A DNA stretch of 64,000 nucleotides, from NCBI RefSeq assembly GCF_026151205.1, contig NC_087073.1, positions 5,787,001 to 5,851,000 on the forward strand, given 5' to 3'. This document shows, one piece after another, positions 35,901-46,560 of the stretch; position 1 is the stretch's first letter; every line of letters begins with the position of its first letter. The position numbers and the translations under genes are program-made. Source of the stretch: Bolinopsis microptera (lineage: Eukaryota; Ctenophora; Tentaculata; Lobata; Bolinopsidae). Below the pieces are notes generated by a model. It made no database searches, was not told where the DNA came from, and was given only the letters and a program-made list of their open reading frames with translations.

Positions 35901-38900
35901 AGGTAGGAACGTATCCGTATTATTTGTTCTGGGGCAAAATTTTTATTGATTCAAATGTAGAACAATTCCTTATCCTGATAAGAGCCTTTTCCTTGTCGCA
36001 ATAAACGGAAACACTGCAAATTTACCCCAGAAACATAACCTTTAATTGTACAATAATACCAAAATAAAATCAATAAGGAATCGTAAATATATGATTCGTA
36101 ATTCTATTTTGTGGTTGCAATGGTAACGTGAAGCGGAGTGATGTATAACAATATTATGTCATGGATAATTAACCCAATTAGGAATACGTTGTAGAGTTGT
36201 TATGATTTTAAAAACAACGACACTTTAAACATATTACCCTATTTTAAATCAAAGGGTAGGAAAGAAAATAGCCCCATGCAGCGTTATCACGGCTTGTGTT
36301 TATTATCTACATTGTGTTATGTATTGTGTATATTATGTACATAATTGCACATTGTGTTATGTATTGTGTATATTATCTACATTGTGTTATGTATTATGTA
36401 TACTAGCAGGAACCCGTCTTACCCTAAAGTGGTGTCAAGACTCGAGAGACTAAAATAATTATTACCTATTTAATTCGCGTTTTTGACACCACTTGAGAGT
36501 CCAAATTTTGGGCACTAAAATTATTATTCCTTGGCCAATTTTTTATTTTTTCATGCTGATTCGAAGGCCATTAAAGCATTTGACCCATTCAAAAAAGTTT
36601 CAGTTGTATATCTTTTACGGTTTTTGCGGAAAGTCGCGTTAAAGTTGATGCCGTGGTGTCAGTAAAATGGCACGGATATATACACATATATATATATCGT
36701 CTCGCTTTATATATAGTAAGATTATCTACATTGTGTTATGTATAGTATATATTATCTACATTGTGTTATGTATTGTGTATATTATCTACATTGTGTTATG
36801 TATTGTGTATATTATCTACATTGTGTTATGTATTGTGTATATTATCTACATTGTGTTAAATGTATTGTGTATATTATTTACATAATATAATATTAACTTT
36901 TGTTAACCTAACTGGATGAAATACAAGAGTGAACTAAACCTGTGCTCCAGTGTTAAAATGAAGAATTCAACAATCTCTTAAAATTCAACGTTTTATCGTT
37001 TAAATCAACGTTTTATCGTTTAAACTTTAATGCGGGAAAAAACATGTTATTTTATTCACCACAGGTAATGGTTATGTAGGGTTGTAAACGTTTTAAATTC
37101 TAAAATATTATTTGATTTTAAGTTCAAGACTCAATAATTTAACCTACATATTTTTAAAACAGATAATCTGTATGTATTAAATAACAGATTGTTGGAAATC
37201 ATTTATTTGGCAGTATCTATGTAGTTATCTTAAGTGTTAAAATTACTCACCATAAGTTTTGAAATCTAAATATGGAATAAATGGATTGGGTTGTGCACAA
37301 TTGCACGCCTTGAAAAATACAACCATTACATAACTTTTGTTGAGCTGTACACGATAAGAACTATTTCTAATCGAATTATTATCTTATCAAAAACCTAATA
37401 CAAACTTGGTAACACTAGACCACTATACCAGTAAGGCCCCAACAGGAGGATTAGTTTTAAACCAGTATATTTCATTAAGGCAATTAAATTACGTTATCGT
37501 TAAATACCCGAGTAAATAGTGCACCCCTTTTAAATCATGGCAATATTTATCATGGCAATATTTATTATGATCAGTTATTACAAACATGTTTCTAAAAAGG
37601 ACCTGCTAGGTCCACGAATGGTTTACTATGTATATTTACTAATATTTACTAATATTTAACTAACATTTACTAATATTTACTAATATTTATTAACATTTAC
37701 TAATATTTACTAATACCATGTTGGTGTTGAGAGCATCAGACCGTTTAATTTAAAAGAAGCAGACCGCCGTCAGCTCAGCTTTATGATTACATACTGTTTT
37801 ATAAACTGGTAAACCAGACCACCATTATAATTCAAATTATATTTCAGTGCAGTTACATGTCACCAGCATCGTTCCAATTATTGCTGTTGGAAAACATGAA
37901 CCGCTTTCGTCACCGAAACCTATGGTGTGCCAAAATATGAACTGCATCTTGTGGCGTTAAAACTGTATTATTATTAAACATTTGCAACAATAATGAAGCT
38001 TTAGAAGACAGCCACGATGCTGGTACACATGTAAAGTGGCACATTCCTCAAATGCCACGTGTGAAATAAGTGTGGTAGTGCGGGATCAAATCTCAAGGAA
38101 AAGGGAGGACATGTGTGTAGGGTAAAGTACAATGTACACACATATCCTACACTGTACATTAGGGTAAAGTACAATGTAAGCCTCCACCCAAACGGCTAAC
38201 ATTACCAGGAACTCTATGTACATCTGGAGATTTGGGCAGGGTGTACATCTGTTATGCATTGAGTACACGAAGAAGGCCCAACCATTGCCATATGAAGCAT
38301 AATGAAAACTAAAAGTGTTACCACGTCAACCAGAGTTACGGCTGAACAGTCCGCCTGGAACCTTCTGTTCTACCTTCTGTATATTGAGGTTAGATTCGTT
38401 ATTATAGGTCTAAACAGTTATGAGTTACGTGGTACTTTGTTTAGGAAATGTATAAATAATCTATATTTGCAGTGTTACAAGGAACTGAGGGGTTCCGTTC
38501 AGGCACTTCACAGTTCACACTTTGTTTCTGTCTAGTTCTAATGTACCGTCACAATAGTGACTTTAATATATTAGTGTTGAGATATAGAACTATGTATTTC
38601 GATGGAATAATGTTGAATACGATTGATGAAGTTACATCTAAATATAAGTCAGAATTGTATCCAAACGTACGTGTTTTAACGTGGCGAGTGTCAAATTGAT
38701 TTGTGAAGCTGTCAAGCGTGATATTATAAAATTTGTAAGGTTAAAATTATATTTCCTGTGCCATGAATAGAACAAAACCCTAATTCACAAACAGTAATGT
38801 GATTTTATCAAATGTGATTATCCCCGTACCTTATCAAGGTGGAACAAAAAATAAAACAAAACATGTCACAGAATACGACATAGGGGTGAATATGTGGGAG

Positions 38901-41759
38901 GGAGGGGGTGAAGATGTGGGAGAGTGGGGTGAAGATGTGGGAGATTGGGGTGAAGATGTGGGAGAGTGGGGTGAAGATGTGGGAGGGAGTGAGTGATGAT
39001 GTGGGAGGGAGTGGGTGAAGATGTGGGAGGGAGGGGATGAAGATATGGGAGAGTGGTGTGAAGATATGGGAGGGAGTGGGTGATGATGTGGGAGGGAGGG
39101 GGTGAAGATGTGGGAGAGTGGGGTGAAGATGTGGGAGAGTGGGGTGAAGATGTGGGAGAGTGGGGTGAAGATGTGGGAGATTGGGGTGAAGATGTGGGAG
39201 AATGGGGTAAAGATGTGGGAGGGAGTGAGTGATGATGTGGGATGGAGGGGGTGAAGATGTGGGAGGGAGGGGGTGATGATGTGGGAGAGTGGTGTGCTGA
39301 TATGGGAGGGAGTGAGTGATGATGTGGGAGGGAGTGGGTGAAGATGTGGGAGGGAGGGGATGAAGATATGGGAGAGTGGTGTGAAGATATGGGAGGGAGT
39401 GGGTGATGATGTGGGAGGGAGGGGGTGAAGATGTGGGAGAGTGGGGTGAAGATGTGGGAGAGTGGGGTGAAGATGTGGGAGAGTGGGGTGAAGATGTGGG
39501 AGATTGGGGTGAAGATGTGGGAGAATGGGGTAAAGATGTGGGAGGGAGTGAGTGATGATGTGGGATGGAGGGGGTGAAGATGTGGGAGGGAGGGAGTGAA
39601 GATGTGGGAGGGAGGGGGTGAAGATGTGGGAGAGTGGGGTGAAGATGTGGGAGAGTGGGGTGAAGATGTGGGAGGGAGGGGGTGAAGATGTGGGAGAGTG
39701 GGGTGAAGATGTGGGAGATTGGGGTGAAGATGTGGGAGATTGGGGTGAAGATGTGGGAGAATGGGGTAAAGATGTGGGAGGGAGTGAGTGATGATGTGGG
39801 AGGGAGGGGGTGAAGATGTGGGAGGGAGGGAGTGAAGATGTGGGAGGGAGGGGGTGAAGATGTGGGAGAGTGGGGTGAAGATGTGGGAGAATGGGGTGAA
39901 GATGTGGGAGGGAGGGGGTGAAGATGTGGGAGAGTGGTGTGAAGATATGGGAGGGAGTGGGTGATGATGTGGGAGGGAGGGGTGAAGATGTGGGAGAGTG
40001 GTGTGAAGATATGGGAGGGAGTAGGTGATGATGTGGGAGGGAGTGGGTGAAGATGTGGGAGAGTGGGGTGAATATGTGGGAGGGAGGGGGTGAAGATGTG
40101 GGAGGGAGGGGTGAAGATGTGGGAGAGTGGGGTGAAGATGTGGGAGAGTGGGGTGAAGATGTGGGAGGGAGGGGGTGAAGATGTGGGAGAGTGGGGTGAA
40201 GATGTGGGAGATTGGGGTGAAGATGTGGGAGATTGGGGTGAAGATGTGGGAGAATGGGGTAAAGATGTGGGAGGGAGTGAGTGATGATGTGGGAGGGAGG
40301 GGGTGAAGATGTGGGAGGGAGGGAGTGAAGATGTGGGAGGGAGGGGGTGAAGATGTGGGAGAGTGGGGTGAAGATGTGGGAGAATGGGGTGAAGATGTGG
40401 GAGGGAGGGGGTGAAGATGTGGGAGAGTGGTGTGAAGATATGGGAGGGAGTGGGTGAAGATGTGGGAGGGAGGGGGTGAAGATGTGGGAGAGTGGTGTGA
40501 AGATATGGGAGGGAGTAGGTGATGATGTGGGAGGGAGTGGGTGAAGATGTGGGAGAGTGGGGTGAATATGTGGGAGGGAGGGGGTGAAGATGTGGGAGGG
40601 AGGGGTGAAGATGTGGGAGGGAGGGGTGAATATGTGGGAGGGAGTGGGTGATGATGTGGGAGGGAGGGGGTGAATATGTGGGAGGGAGTGGGTGATGATG
40701 TGGGAGGGAGGGGGTGAAGATGTGGGAGGGAGTGGGTGATGATGTGGGAGGGAGGGGGTGATGATGTGGGAGGGAGGGAGGGGGTGAAGATGTGGGAGGG
40801 AGGGAGGGAGTGAAGATGTGGGAGGGAGAGGGTGAAGATGTGGGAGGGAGGGGGTGAATATGTGGGAGGGAGGGGTGAAGATGTGGGAGGGAGTGGGTGA
40901 TGATGTGGGAGGGAAGGAGTGAAGATGTGGGAGGGAGGGGGTGAAGATGTGGGAGAGTGGTGTGAAGATATGGGAGGGAGTGGGTGATGATGTGGGAGGG
41001 AGTGGGTGAAGATGTGGGAGGGAGTGGGTTAAGATGTGGGAGAGTGGGGTGATGATGTGGAAGGGAGTGAGTGATGATGTGGGAGAGTGGGATGATGATG
41101 TGGGAGGGAGTGAGTGATGATGTGGGAGGGAGGGGGTGAAGATGTGGGAGGGAGGGAGTGAAGATGTGGGAGGGAGGGGATGATGATGTGGGAGGGAGGG
41201 AGTGAAGATGTGGGAGGGAGGGGTGAAGATGTGGGGGAGAATGGGGTAAAGATGTGGGAGAGTGGGGTGAATATATGGGAGGGAGTGGGGTTTTTTCAAT
41301 TAAATATTATATTAGTTTTATCGGTTAATTCGGTATTGCTAAATTAATAACTGAAATTACAATGAGCCAGGGGTTCAGTTCGTTCGTTAGTCTCACTCCA
41401 AAAACATAAATCAATTTGATAATAGTCTGAATCAAATTTCTCACCTGTGCAGATTTCTCAGCATCACAAGTGTGCTTTATTTCAGGATTTAGGATGCCCT
41501 TACAATGTATACCCTCCTCTCGGCCTCGCTCGGAATGTCGATTAGCACTCCTCACCTTAATTGGAATGTTTGATATCAAACAGATGAACTGTCTTAATCG
41601 ATTATAAATATATCTCCAATTTGGATTTTCATCAAGAAACAGTCTAGTTATGTATTTTAGATAGTAGGCTATCGTAATGAATTGGTACAATACCTCAATT
41701 ATGAGGGTGAAGAGGCCTTTGAGGACCTCCAGTGTATCTGGTAACTCCGATTTTTTCAT
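29941..41759 (-). CDS. ATOS/FAM214 family protein (Atos homologue)
   Basis: Seven exons, all phases matching: 41694-41759, 41445-41555, 34577-34755, 33403-33525, 32152-32297, 30468-31820 and 29941-30119; 718 residues. Family landmarks appear in order: an N-terminal LFTLIIE...GREEGIHC block; LLLLERWEIKLE; LLLQALHSHLHFSQLSAWLS; TPDEHRFPIV...VKSLPR; a Ser/Pro-rich disordered middle; SLPLLSSPV; GSFEENILKDRF (start of the conserved DUF4210-type domain); FLVPYDVRDMPPRSQTF; and the C-terminal VYLHTEIRLLFVRG...NPRYS. This order matches vertebrate ATOSA/ATOSB, with length between the two. The fly Atossa protein is a nuclear regulator of macrophage metabolism and invasion; the role here is inferred from homology. 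The 6.7-kb intron between 34755 and 41445 holds a long minisatellite, a Helitron and a MITE. Confidence 0.92.
33335..33348. promoter_or_regulatory. RFX X-box-like site in an ATOS intron
   Basis: gttaccatgacaac fits the X-box consensus. A second identical copy lies at 34470-34483, and a near-fit (gttgccatggtaat) at 34493-34506, on both sides of ATOS exons 3 and 4. Motif-only evidence. Confidence 0.3.
35928..36032. mobile_element. Foldback MITE, copy 2
   Basis: The ends ttctggggcaaaattt and aaatttaccccagaa are inverted. The inner part (cttatcctgataagagcc, then ttttccttgtcgcaataaacgg) matches the copy at 11951-12079. It sits in the large ATOS intron. Confidence 0.75.
36290..36885. repeat. 30-bp tandem repeat split by a Helitron
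   Basis: Units of tattatctacattgtgttatgtattgtg occupy 36298-36402 and resume in register at 36722-36885. The 319 bp between are the Helitron at 36403-36721. The open frame read through this region (IYIVLCIVY repeats) is an artefact. Confidence 0.93.
36403..36721 (-). mobile_element. Non-autonomous Helitron, copy 1
   Basis: Read on the minus strand it begins TCTTACTATATATAAAGCGA and ends GGGTTCCTGCTAG. It therefore has the 5' TC and 3' CTRR (CTAG) termini of Helitrons, and it lies between A and T without a target duplication. Removing it restores the surrounding 30-bp repeat exactly (gtata + ttatctac). No helicase or Rep ORF is present. A close copy is at 58724-59036 and a decayed one at about 61402-61615. 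Confidence 0.85.
37000..37042. repeat. Short duplications in the ATOS intron
   Basis: tcaacgttttatcgtttaaa occurs twice in tandem. Further along, 37625-37715 is a run of tttactaatat units, and gggtaaagtacaatgta is duplicated at 38120 and 38162. Confidence 0.7.
38884..41288. repeat. 2.4-kb purine-rich minisatellite, about 21-bp unit
   Basis: More than a hundred units of tgaagatgtgggagagtgggg or tgatgatgtgggagggagtgg type. Higher-order blocks of several hundred bases also recur (for example 39060-39300 against 39400-39560, and 39660-39960 against 40150-40450). The plus strand is almost only G, A and T, with G-runs throughout, so triplex or G-quadruplex folding is possible. The minus-strand ORF of 821 codons (PTSSPTPSHIFTPL-like) is a repeat artefact. 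It lies in the 6.7-kb ATOS intron, about 150 bp from exon 2. Confidence 0.97.
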
Positions 41760-42358
41760 ATCAACATTGCTATATAAGCTGTAAGAGAGTTATCATTAAA
41801 TTAATCAAAACTTGATAAATTCTAACCCAGCTAGATTTAAGAAAGTATAAACCGATATCTACTCCATATCAGAAGTACAGTTGTTAGAAGCTAGTGGTAT
41901 AACAATTAGATATTACAAATTCCATTGAAAACTTAATGTATTTGAAGGATGATTTAACAAACAACGATTCAATAAATGGCAATAAGTCGTAGTTGCAAAA
42001 CAGAAAAATAAGTTGCAACGAAACACCCAGGGTTAGTCTAAGAGTACGCAATTAGGGACAAGTTGCACACACAAGACATAAACATTACATTGAATGTTAT
42101 CTGCTGCAGCCGAAATTATATCAGTGTTCGTGTGACGATGTTAAATCCATCAACCAATGCAATGAAAAGTATCGAGTGTGGAATTTTTACTGGTTAATAC
42201 AATTACAGTATTCTGCAAAGCTGAGCTCATTCGATTACTGTATAAGCCCAAAGGGTGTCAGATAACCCAGGGAACGCAAAGGTTACTGCTTACCCTTGGT
42301 GCTCAATTTCATGATCTATGGAAGGTCATAAATGTTCAATACAGTTGATAGTTGTTAA
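41760..42358. other. Upstream region of the ATOS gene; no gene seen
   Basis: Probable 5' UTR and promoter of the minus-strand ATOS gene. AT-rich; no recognisable exon, RNA gene or repeat up to the MITE at 42359. Confidence 0.45.
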
Positions 42359-42496
42359 GGGGTCGTTCACATATTATTATTACTTACTAAATTTTGTATC
42401 CCCCCCTCATTATGAATGAGTTACAGTTATACACATAGTTATTGTGTTAAAATTACCCCCTCTCTCCCCGGGATTACGAAATATGTGAACGACCCC
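42359..42496. mobile_element. Harbinger-type MITE, 138 bp
   Basis: The ends ggggtcgttcacatatt and aatatgtgaacgacccc are inverted repeats, flanked by the 3-bp direct repeat taa at 42356-42358 and 42497-42499. A TWA target duplication with GGGG-type ends points to PIF/Harbinger/ISL2EU mobilisation. No ORF. Confidence 0.82.
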
Positions 42497-42816
42497 TAAA
42501 AAGGACGGGTCTAGGGGTACTAATTATAGTAGTGCGAATATGTGCGGAAGATGGCAAAGGTGCGATAAAGTATGGCAGTGGCACCCAAGTTAAATGTTGA
42601 CTCTGGTATGTGGTACTGGTAGGCTGTCTGCATACAGTTTAAAAATTGTCGATAACATTAACTAAGCCTGTTTTCAGTGAATAGACTTGAGATTATCACA
42701 GGCGAAATATTCAAGCTCAAATGCCATAGTGCAACAACTTAATGATTATCGCATCTGATCATGTACAAATGCAACTATGCTTATTTTGGTCAAAATTATA
42801 CACTATATTCTGTTTA

Positions 42817-43181
42817 GGGGCCGTTCACATATTACGTTAGAATTTAGTATTTGCGATCCTGTTTCGGACAGGTGCAGTTGCAATTATTTCATGGTCAAAG
42901 AGCTTGATACCATCCCATTTACGAGAGGGTAGTCACTATCCAACGAGCTGAGGTCATTTAATGAGAACGTTCTGGAGCAGGTAGTCAACAGTATAATTGC
43001 TTAGATGTATTCATTTAGTTTTATATGATTCCTTTCTGGAGCTGCAGTGGAGAGACTGTTAAACATTGAACTATCAATTAGTCCTATCTGTGTAATCTAT
43101 ATTACAATAACCACTAGCGTAATAATTTAGAAACCCCCCCCCCCCTCAGTGATTACATTAAATGTGAAGTTGAACGATCCC
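42817..43181. mobile_element. Harbinger-type MITE, 365 bp
   Basis: Starts ggggccgttcacatattacg and ends in the imperfect complement (attaaatgtgaagttgaacgatccc). Flanked by tta at 42814-42816 and 43182-43184. Same family as 42359-42496 but longer, with a C-run at 43133-43145. No ORF. Confidence 0.8.
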
Positions 43182-43183
43182 TT

Positions 43184-43420
43184 ACTATTTGGTTAGTTTT
43201 TGCTACAGCGAAAATTATATTGTGATTGTCACCAATATCATATAATATATTCACCAGTATTGAACCAGCTACAATTGGTCCAATGCTGGCTACAAGTTTT
43301 TTTAACGATTTAATGGCACCTAAATGAAGTTCTGAAGTATATTGTATTGTAAAGTTATTTCCGGGAATTATATAATGCACTAAAACTCGTTGACACTGAG
43401 AGCTGATAATTTGCAGATTA
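43184..43420 (-). pseudogene. Possible decayed MFS-transporter exon
   Basis: A minus-strand open stretch includes SLKKLVASIGPIVAGSILVN and LYDIGDNHNIIFAV. This recalls the late transmembrane helices of major-facilitator proteins (GxxxSxxxxxxxIGPIxxGxxxxxLYD). No flanking exons or convincing splice sites were found, and the frame runs into the neighbouring MITE. Weak call. Confidence 0.25.
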
Positions 43421-43819
43421 TTCCCGCAAGGAACCGAAGGTATTATGAGCACATATTGCGAGTCACCTCAGACTGGCTGGTGGGAAGTTTCAAAACAAAT
43501 AACAGTGGCGCACTTATTACACACTATATTGGATCATGCGCACGTATTACATTACACATCTTACAGGAGCCACCGTCAATAGTTATAACAAATAATATCT
43601 TCGCTTCTTCCTGGCCGCAAATTCCCTCCGGCAAGCTGTCGGGAATTATCACGCGTAGCCCGAAGAAGCAAAGGTATTATTGTATTATAAAATGATGGTG
43701 GTATAAAAATAAGCCAGCTCATCTATACCTTTGTAGGATTATAACTTACCAAGATGCGTGCCAAGTTGAACTCATTCAATATTTGAAACAAATATACTTC
43801 TATAATATATAATTCTAAA

Positions 43820-44425
43820 TTGCAGTAATCAAATTGCAGCAGCTGCTAAAGCTATAGTAGGACTATATAAATATGATCATCTAGGAGACACTCTGAAAGA
43901 CCTTCATTGGCTGCCTATTAGTTACAGAATTCGATATAATTATTGCTTCTTGTCTATAAATGTCTTAATGGTATGGGACCAGATTATTTAAGTAATATGT
44001 TTAAATATGCCAATTATATTCATCTTATCTATTTGACTGAACCTAGAGTATATTCACAGTATGGAGAAAGATCGTTTCAGAAAGTTGGCTCTAAATTATG
44101 GAATGAGCTGCCTCTTGAAATTAAGATTTCCATGTCACTGGAATCTTTTAAAGTGTATCTGAAAACGTTTCTTTTTAAACATGCTTATGATATAAATTAA
44201 TTTACTATTTTTTCAACGTTTCTACTGTTAAGTGCATACCCTTAACCTTGTAATTTAGTGTATCAAGTCTTTACAATTTTCTATGGTTTGGAACCTAAAT
44301 GTGGATTGCTTTTCAGGTTTTCTTGTATCCTGACTTGTTTTCGTGGCACACCTGTGCATTTTAAGTTGTTGTTCCACTATAATCTATAATCTATAAGTAT
44401 AAATTATTATTATTATTATTACTTA
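43820..44425 (+). mobile_element. Non-LTR retrotransposon 3' end (RT C-terminus)
   Basis: Broken frames read LKDLHWLPISYRIRYN, then LLVYKCLNGMGPDYLSNMF, then YGERSFQKVGSKLWNELPLEI and SLESFKVYLKTFLFKHAY-stop. This is the characteristic end of CR1/Jockey-like LINE reverse transcriptases. One frameshift lies near 43940. A TTA/ATT microsatellite at 44404-44425 looks like the 3' tail. The element is 5'-truncated to about 600 bp, as is common for LINEs. Confidence 0.85.
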
Positions 44426-44633
44426 CTATTACTATCATGATTGAACTATAAGCTGAAAAGCTTTCAGATCGATTTTTTGATTGTTATTAATGTCAAACAG
44501 TATATATATACATTCAATTAAATCAAGTGATGCAATTGGCAGAGCACAATCAAATTTTAAGTGTTGCAATTGGCAGAGCACAATTCATTGCTACTAATAA
44601 TTTTTTCAAAAACATTTTAACAAAACACATGAT

Positions 44634-45110
44634 CTACTCCATTATAGGGGCAGGGATGAGGTTGTGTGAAACTTCTGATAGCTGAATCTCACGTTTGGTG
44701 TCCACCTTCTTTCCTCGGTACCCTCGTAGAGCAATAAGAGTTGTTCTCAACATTGCAAATCTTATCCTAGTTCTCACGTGTCTTACTACATCGCAGTACC
44801 TTTCCTTCCTTTTTCTTGCAATGAGGTCTGCTACTCTGTTGACGAACTGCTTACACTCTTTAGACATTCCTCCAGATGTGAGGAATACAGCCGGGGTGAA
44901 GGTAGACTTCTCCACATTCAACACTCTCTCCAAGTACTCGTCCTTCTTCTCTTTCTCGTTCTCTTCGTATACTTCTTGAAGAGTTTTTGTCCTGTTTGAT
45001 AAGCAATTGGGGTGTGAAACCCTTATGTCAAGAAGGTCTTATCAAATGGAGTCCAAACTCCTCTAGCAGATACATCAAGCCGAGCTTCAGATCGATTTTT
45101 AACCACTTGA
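44634..45110 (-). mobile_element. Retroelement C-terminal fragment (STFTPAVFLTSGGMSKEC type)
   Basis: On the minus strand, segments in order read ARLDVSARGVWTPFDKTFLD, RVSHPNC, then YEENEKEKKDEYLERVLNVE, KSTFTPAVFLTSGGMSKECK and RTRIRFAMLRTTLIALRGYR, ending at a stop at 44634. This order is one I associate with the tail of reverse-transcriptase ORFs widespread in cnidarian, amphioxus and fish genomes. There is a frame change near 44990. The upstream polymerase part is absent. Confidence 0.6.
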
Positions 45111-45199
45111 TGTAATGTTTTTGATTATTAAATATCTTAGTTTTTATCAGATCGAACCTATATTTGATAATTTATTCGATAGTTTAGTTTATCAGATTA

Positions 45200-46130
45200 G
45201 TTTCACCTAACCATGTGCTTTCGCGCGCTCCTACTAAATCGCTCGCCCAAATTTTAAGAAAATTCTTGTGAAAAGGCCCTTTAGTAAGAGCCGCTTTCGC
45301 ACCACTGCGGGAGCGCTCGTTAGGTGGGTTGATGGCTAGAGCCCTTTTTACTGTCGTGAGGCGGGCGCAATTATGAGGCGGGCGCGTTTATGAACATAAT
45401 AGCCTTTACTGGGCCGCGCTCAGCCTGTCATTCCGCCAAATCTTTATGTTAATGAACATAATAGCCTGGGGTCCTCAGGTAAAATAGCCTGAGGTCCCCA
45501 GGTACAAGGTAAGCGCGCCATTACCAATTACTGGCCCGCGCTCAGCCTGTCATTCCGCGAAACGTTTTGAGTACGACAAACGATGACACCACCACTAGAC
45601 CTCAATTGATAAGTCCATGGGATACATGTAATTTCATATTGTCTATCACCTATCCTCAGAAACCCTTAATGGATGGGGCCTAACTTTGAAAGTAAAATAG
45701 TTAAAGATTTCCGGTTTTTTGCAACATGTTCGTCTTGTAAAAATAACGTCCCCCCCACCCCCGGGAGAACATTTACAGATTCTTGAAATGTTGTTAATGG
45801 TCTGGCCCGGCGCGCGCTACTTCGTAGCACTTGCCGTCGGGCCATTTCGAGAAGAAAGCGGCGCGCGCGCTACTTCGAAGAAATTTAGACGAGTAACATC
45901 CGTCAATGCAGATTCCTGTACTCTGATTGGCTGAATTGTGTCACGTGCTGACTGCTTGAAGATTGGAATGCGCCACGCGTGCAAATCATGCTTAATGTCG
46001 AGCGCGAGGTCTAGCCGTCTGTTTAAATTAAACCACCGCTCTAATATACCACCACCAGCTAGTAACTTTTGCTGGGTCACCTATGTTACTTTACATACAC
46101 TGCTTCTAGTTTAGTAGTTCTATCCTTCTT
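45200..46130. other. GC-rich repeat-laden stretch
   Basis: Two copies of cgctcagcctgtcattccgc (45418 and 45539) belong to a duplicated block of about 120 bp. Inside it are gaggcgggcgc doublets (45358-45390) and mirrored aggtcctcag/gaggtccccag words. At 45808-45880, gcgcgcgctacttcg recurs and folds back on itself. No gene recognised. Confidence 0.55.
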
Positions 46131-46258
46131 TTAACGGGTGATACTCGTAATGCGTAAAATATCTGTTCCATCGACCGAGATATTTGGACCGTCGAGAGGT
46201 ATCTGGATCGTCGACGAGTCCAACTCGGCGCGCGTCCTGGTAGGTTGTAAACCTACAA
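46131..46258. repeat. Double-hairpin repeat, copy 2
   Basis: Begins ttaacgggtgatactcgtaa and ends with the 50-bp core (46208-46258) that contains the cgagtccaactcg and gtaggttgtaaacctac palindromes. Same family as 1828-1879 and 46451-46560. Confidence 0.75.
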
Positions 46259-46450
46259 TCCTTATCCAATGCGAGCTTGTATAGAGGAGAGGCTGTCAGT
46301 CCATATGATGATGTGTGTATTGGTATAAGTTGAAAGGAATTTGCAAGCTTCTCTGATGGCTGTGAGTTCTGTCTGATATAAAGTACAGTAGGCAGGAAGG
46401 GGCGCCACTATGTTGAGCCCATGTCGATCTATTCCACTTCAAATAACACC

Positions 46451-46560
46451 TTAACGGGTGATACTCGTAAGATATCTGTTCCAGGCCATATATTGGACCG
46501 TCGACGAGTCCAACTCGGTGCGCGTCCTGGTAGGTTGTAAACCTACAAATAACACCCGTT
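46451..46560. repeat. Double-hairpin repeat, copy 3 (most complete)
   Basis: aacgggtgatactcgtaaga opens the unit, the 50-bp core spans 46497-46548, and aataacacccgtt closes it. The outer ends aacgggtg and cacccgtt are thus inverted. About 110 bp; it may be a tiny MITE or a structured non-coding element. Confidence 0.7.

Noticed and set aside
36667-36885. Hydrophobic repeat ORF (IYIVLCIVY units)
   Set aside because: Translation of a 30-bp AT-rich tandem repeat within an intron.
38834-41299. 821-codon minus-strand ORF rich in Pro, Ser, His and Thr
   Set aside because: It is the translation of the G/A-rich minisatellite (unit length divisible by three), lies in the ATOS intron, and has no non-repeat domain.
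46131-46560. Hammerhead ribozyme or tRNA-derived SINE
   Set aside because: The gacgagtcc word recalled a ribozyme core, but the CUGAUGA and GAAA boxes are missing, and no A-box/B-box pair at tRNA spacing was seen.
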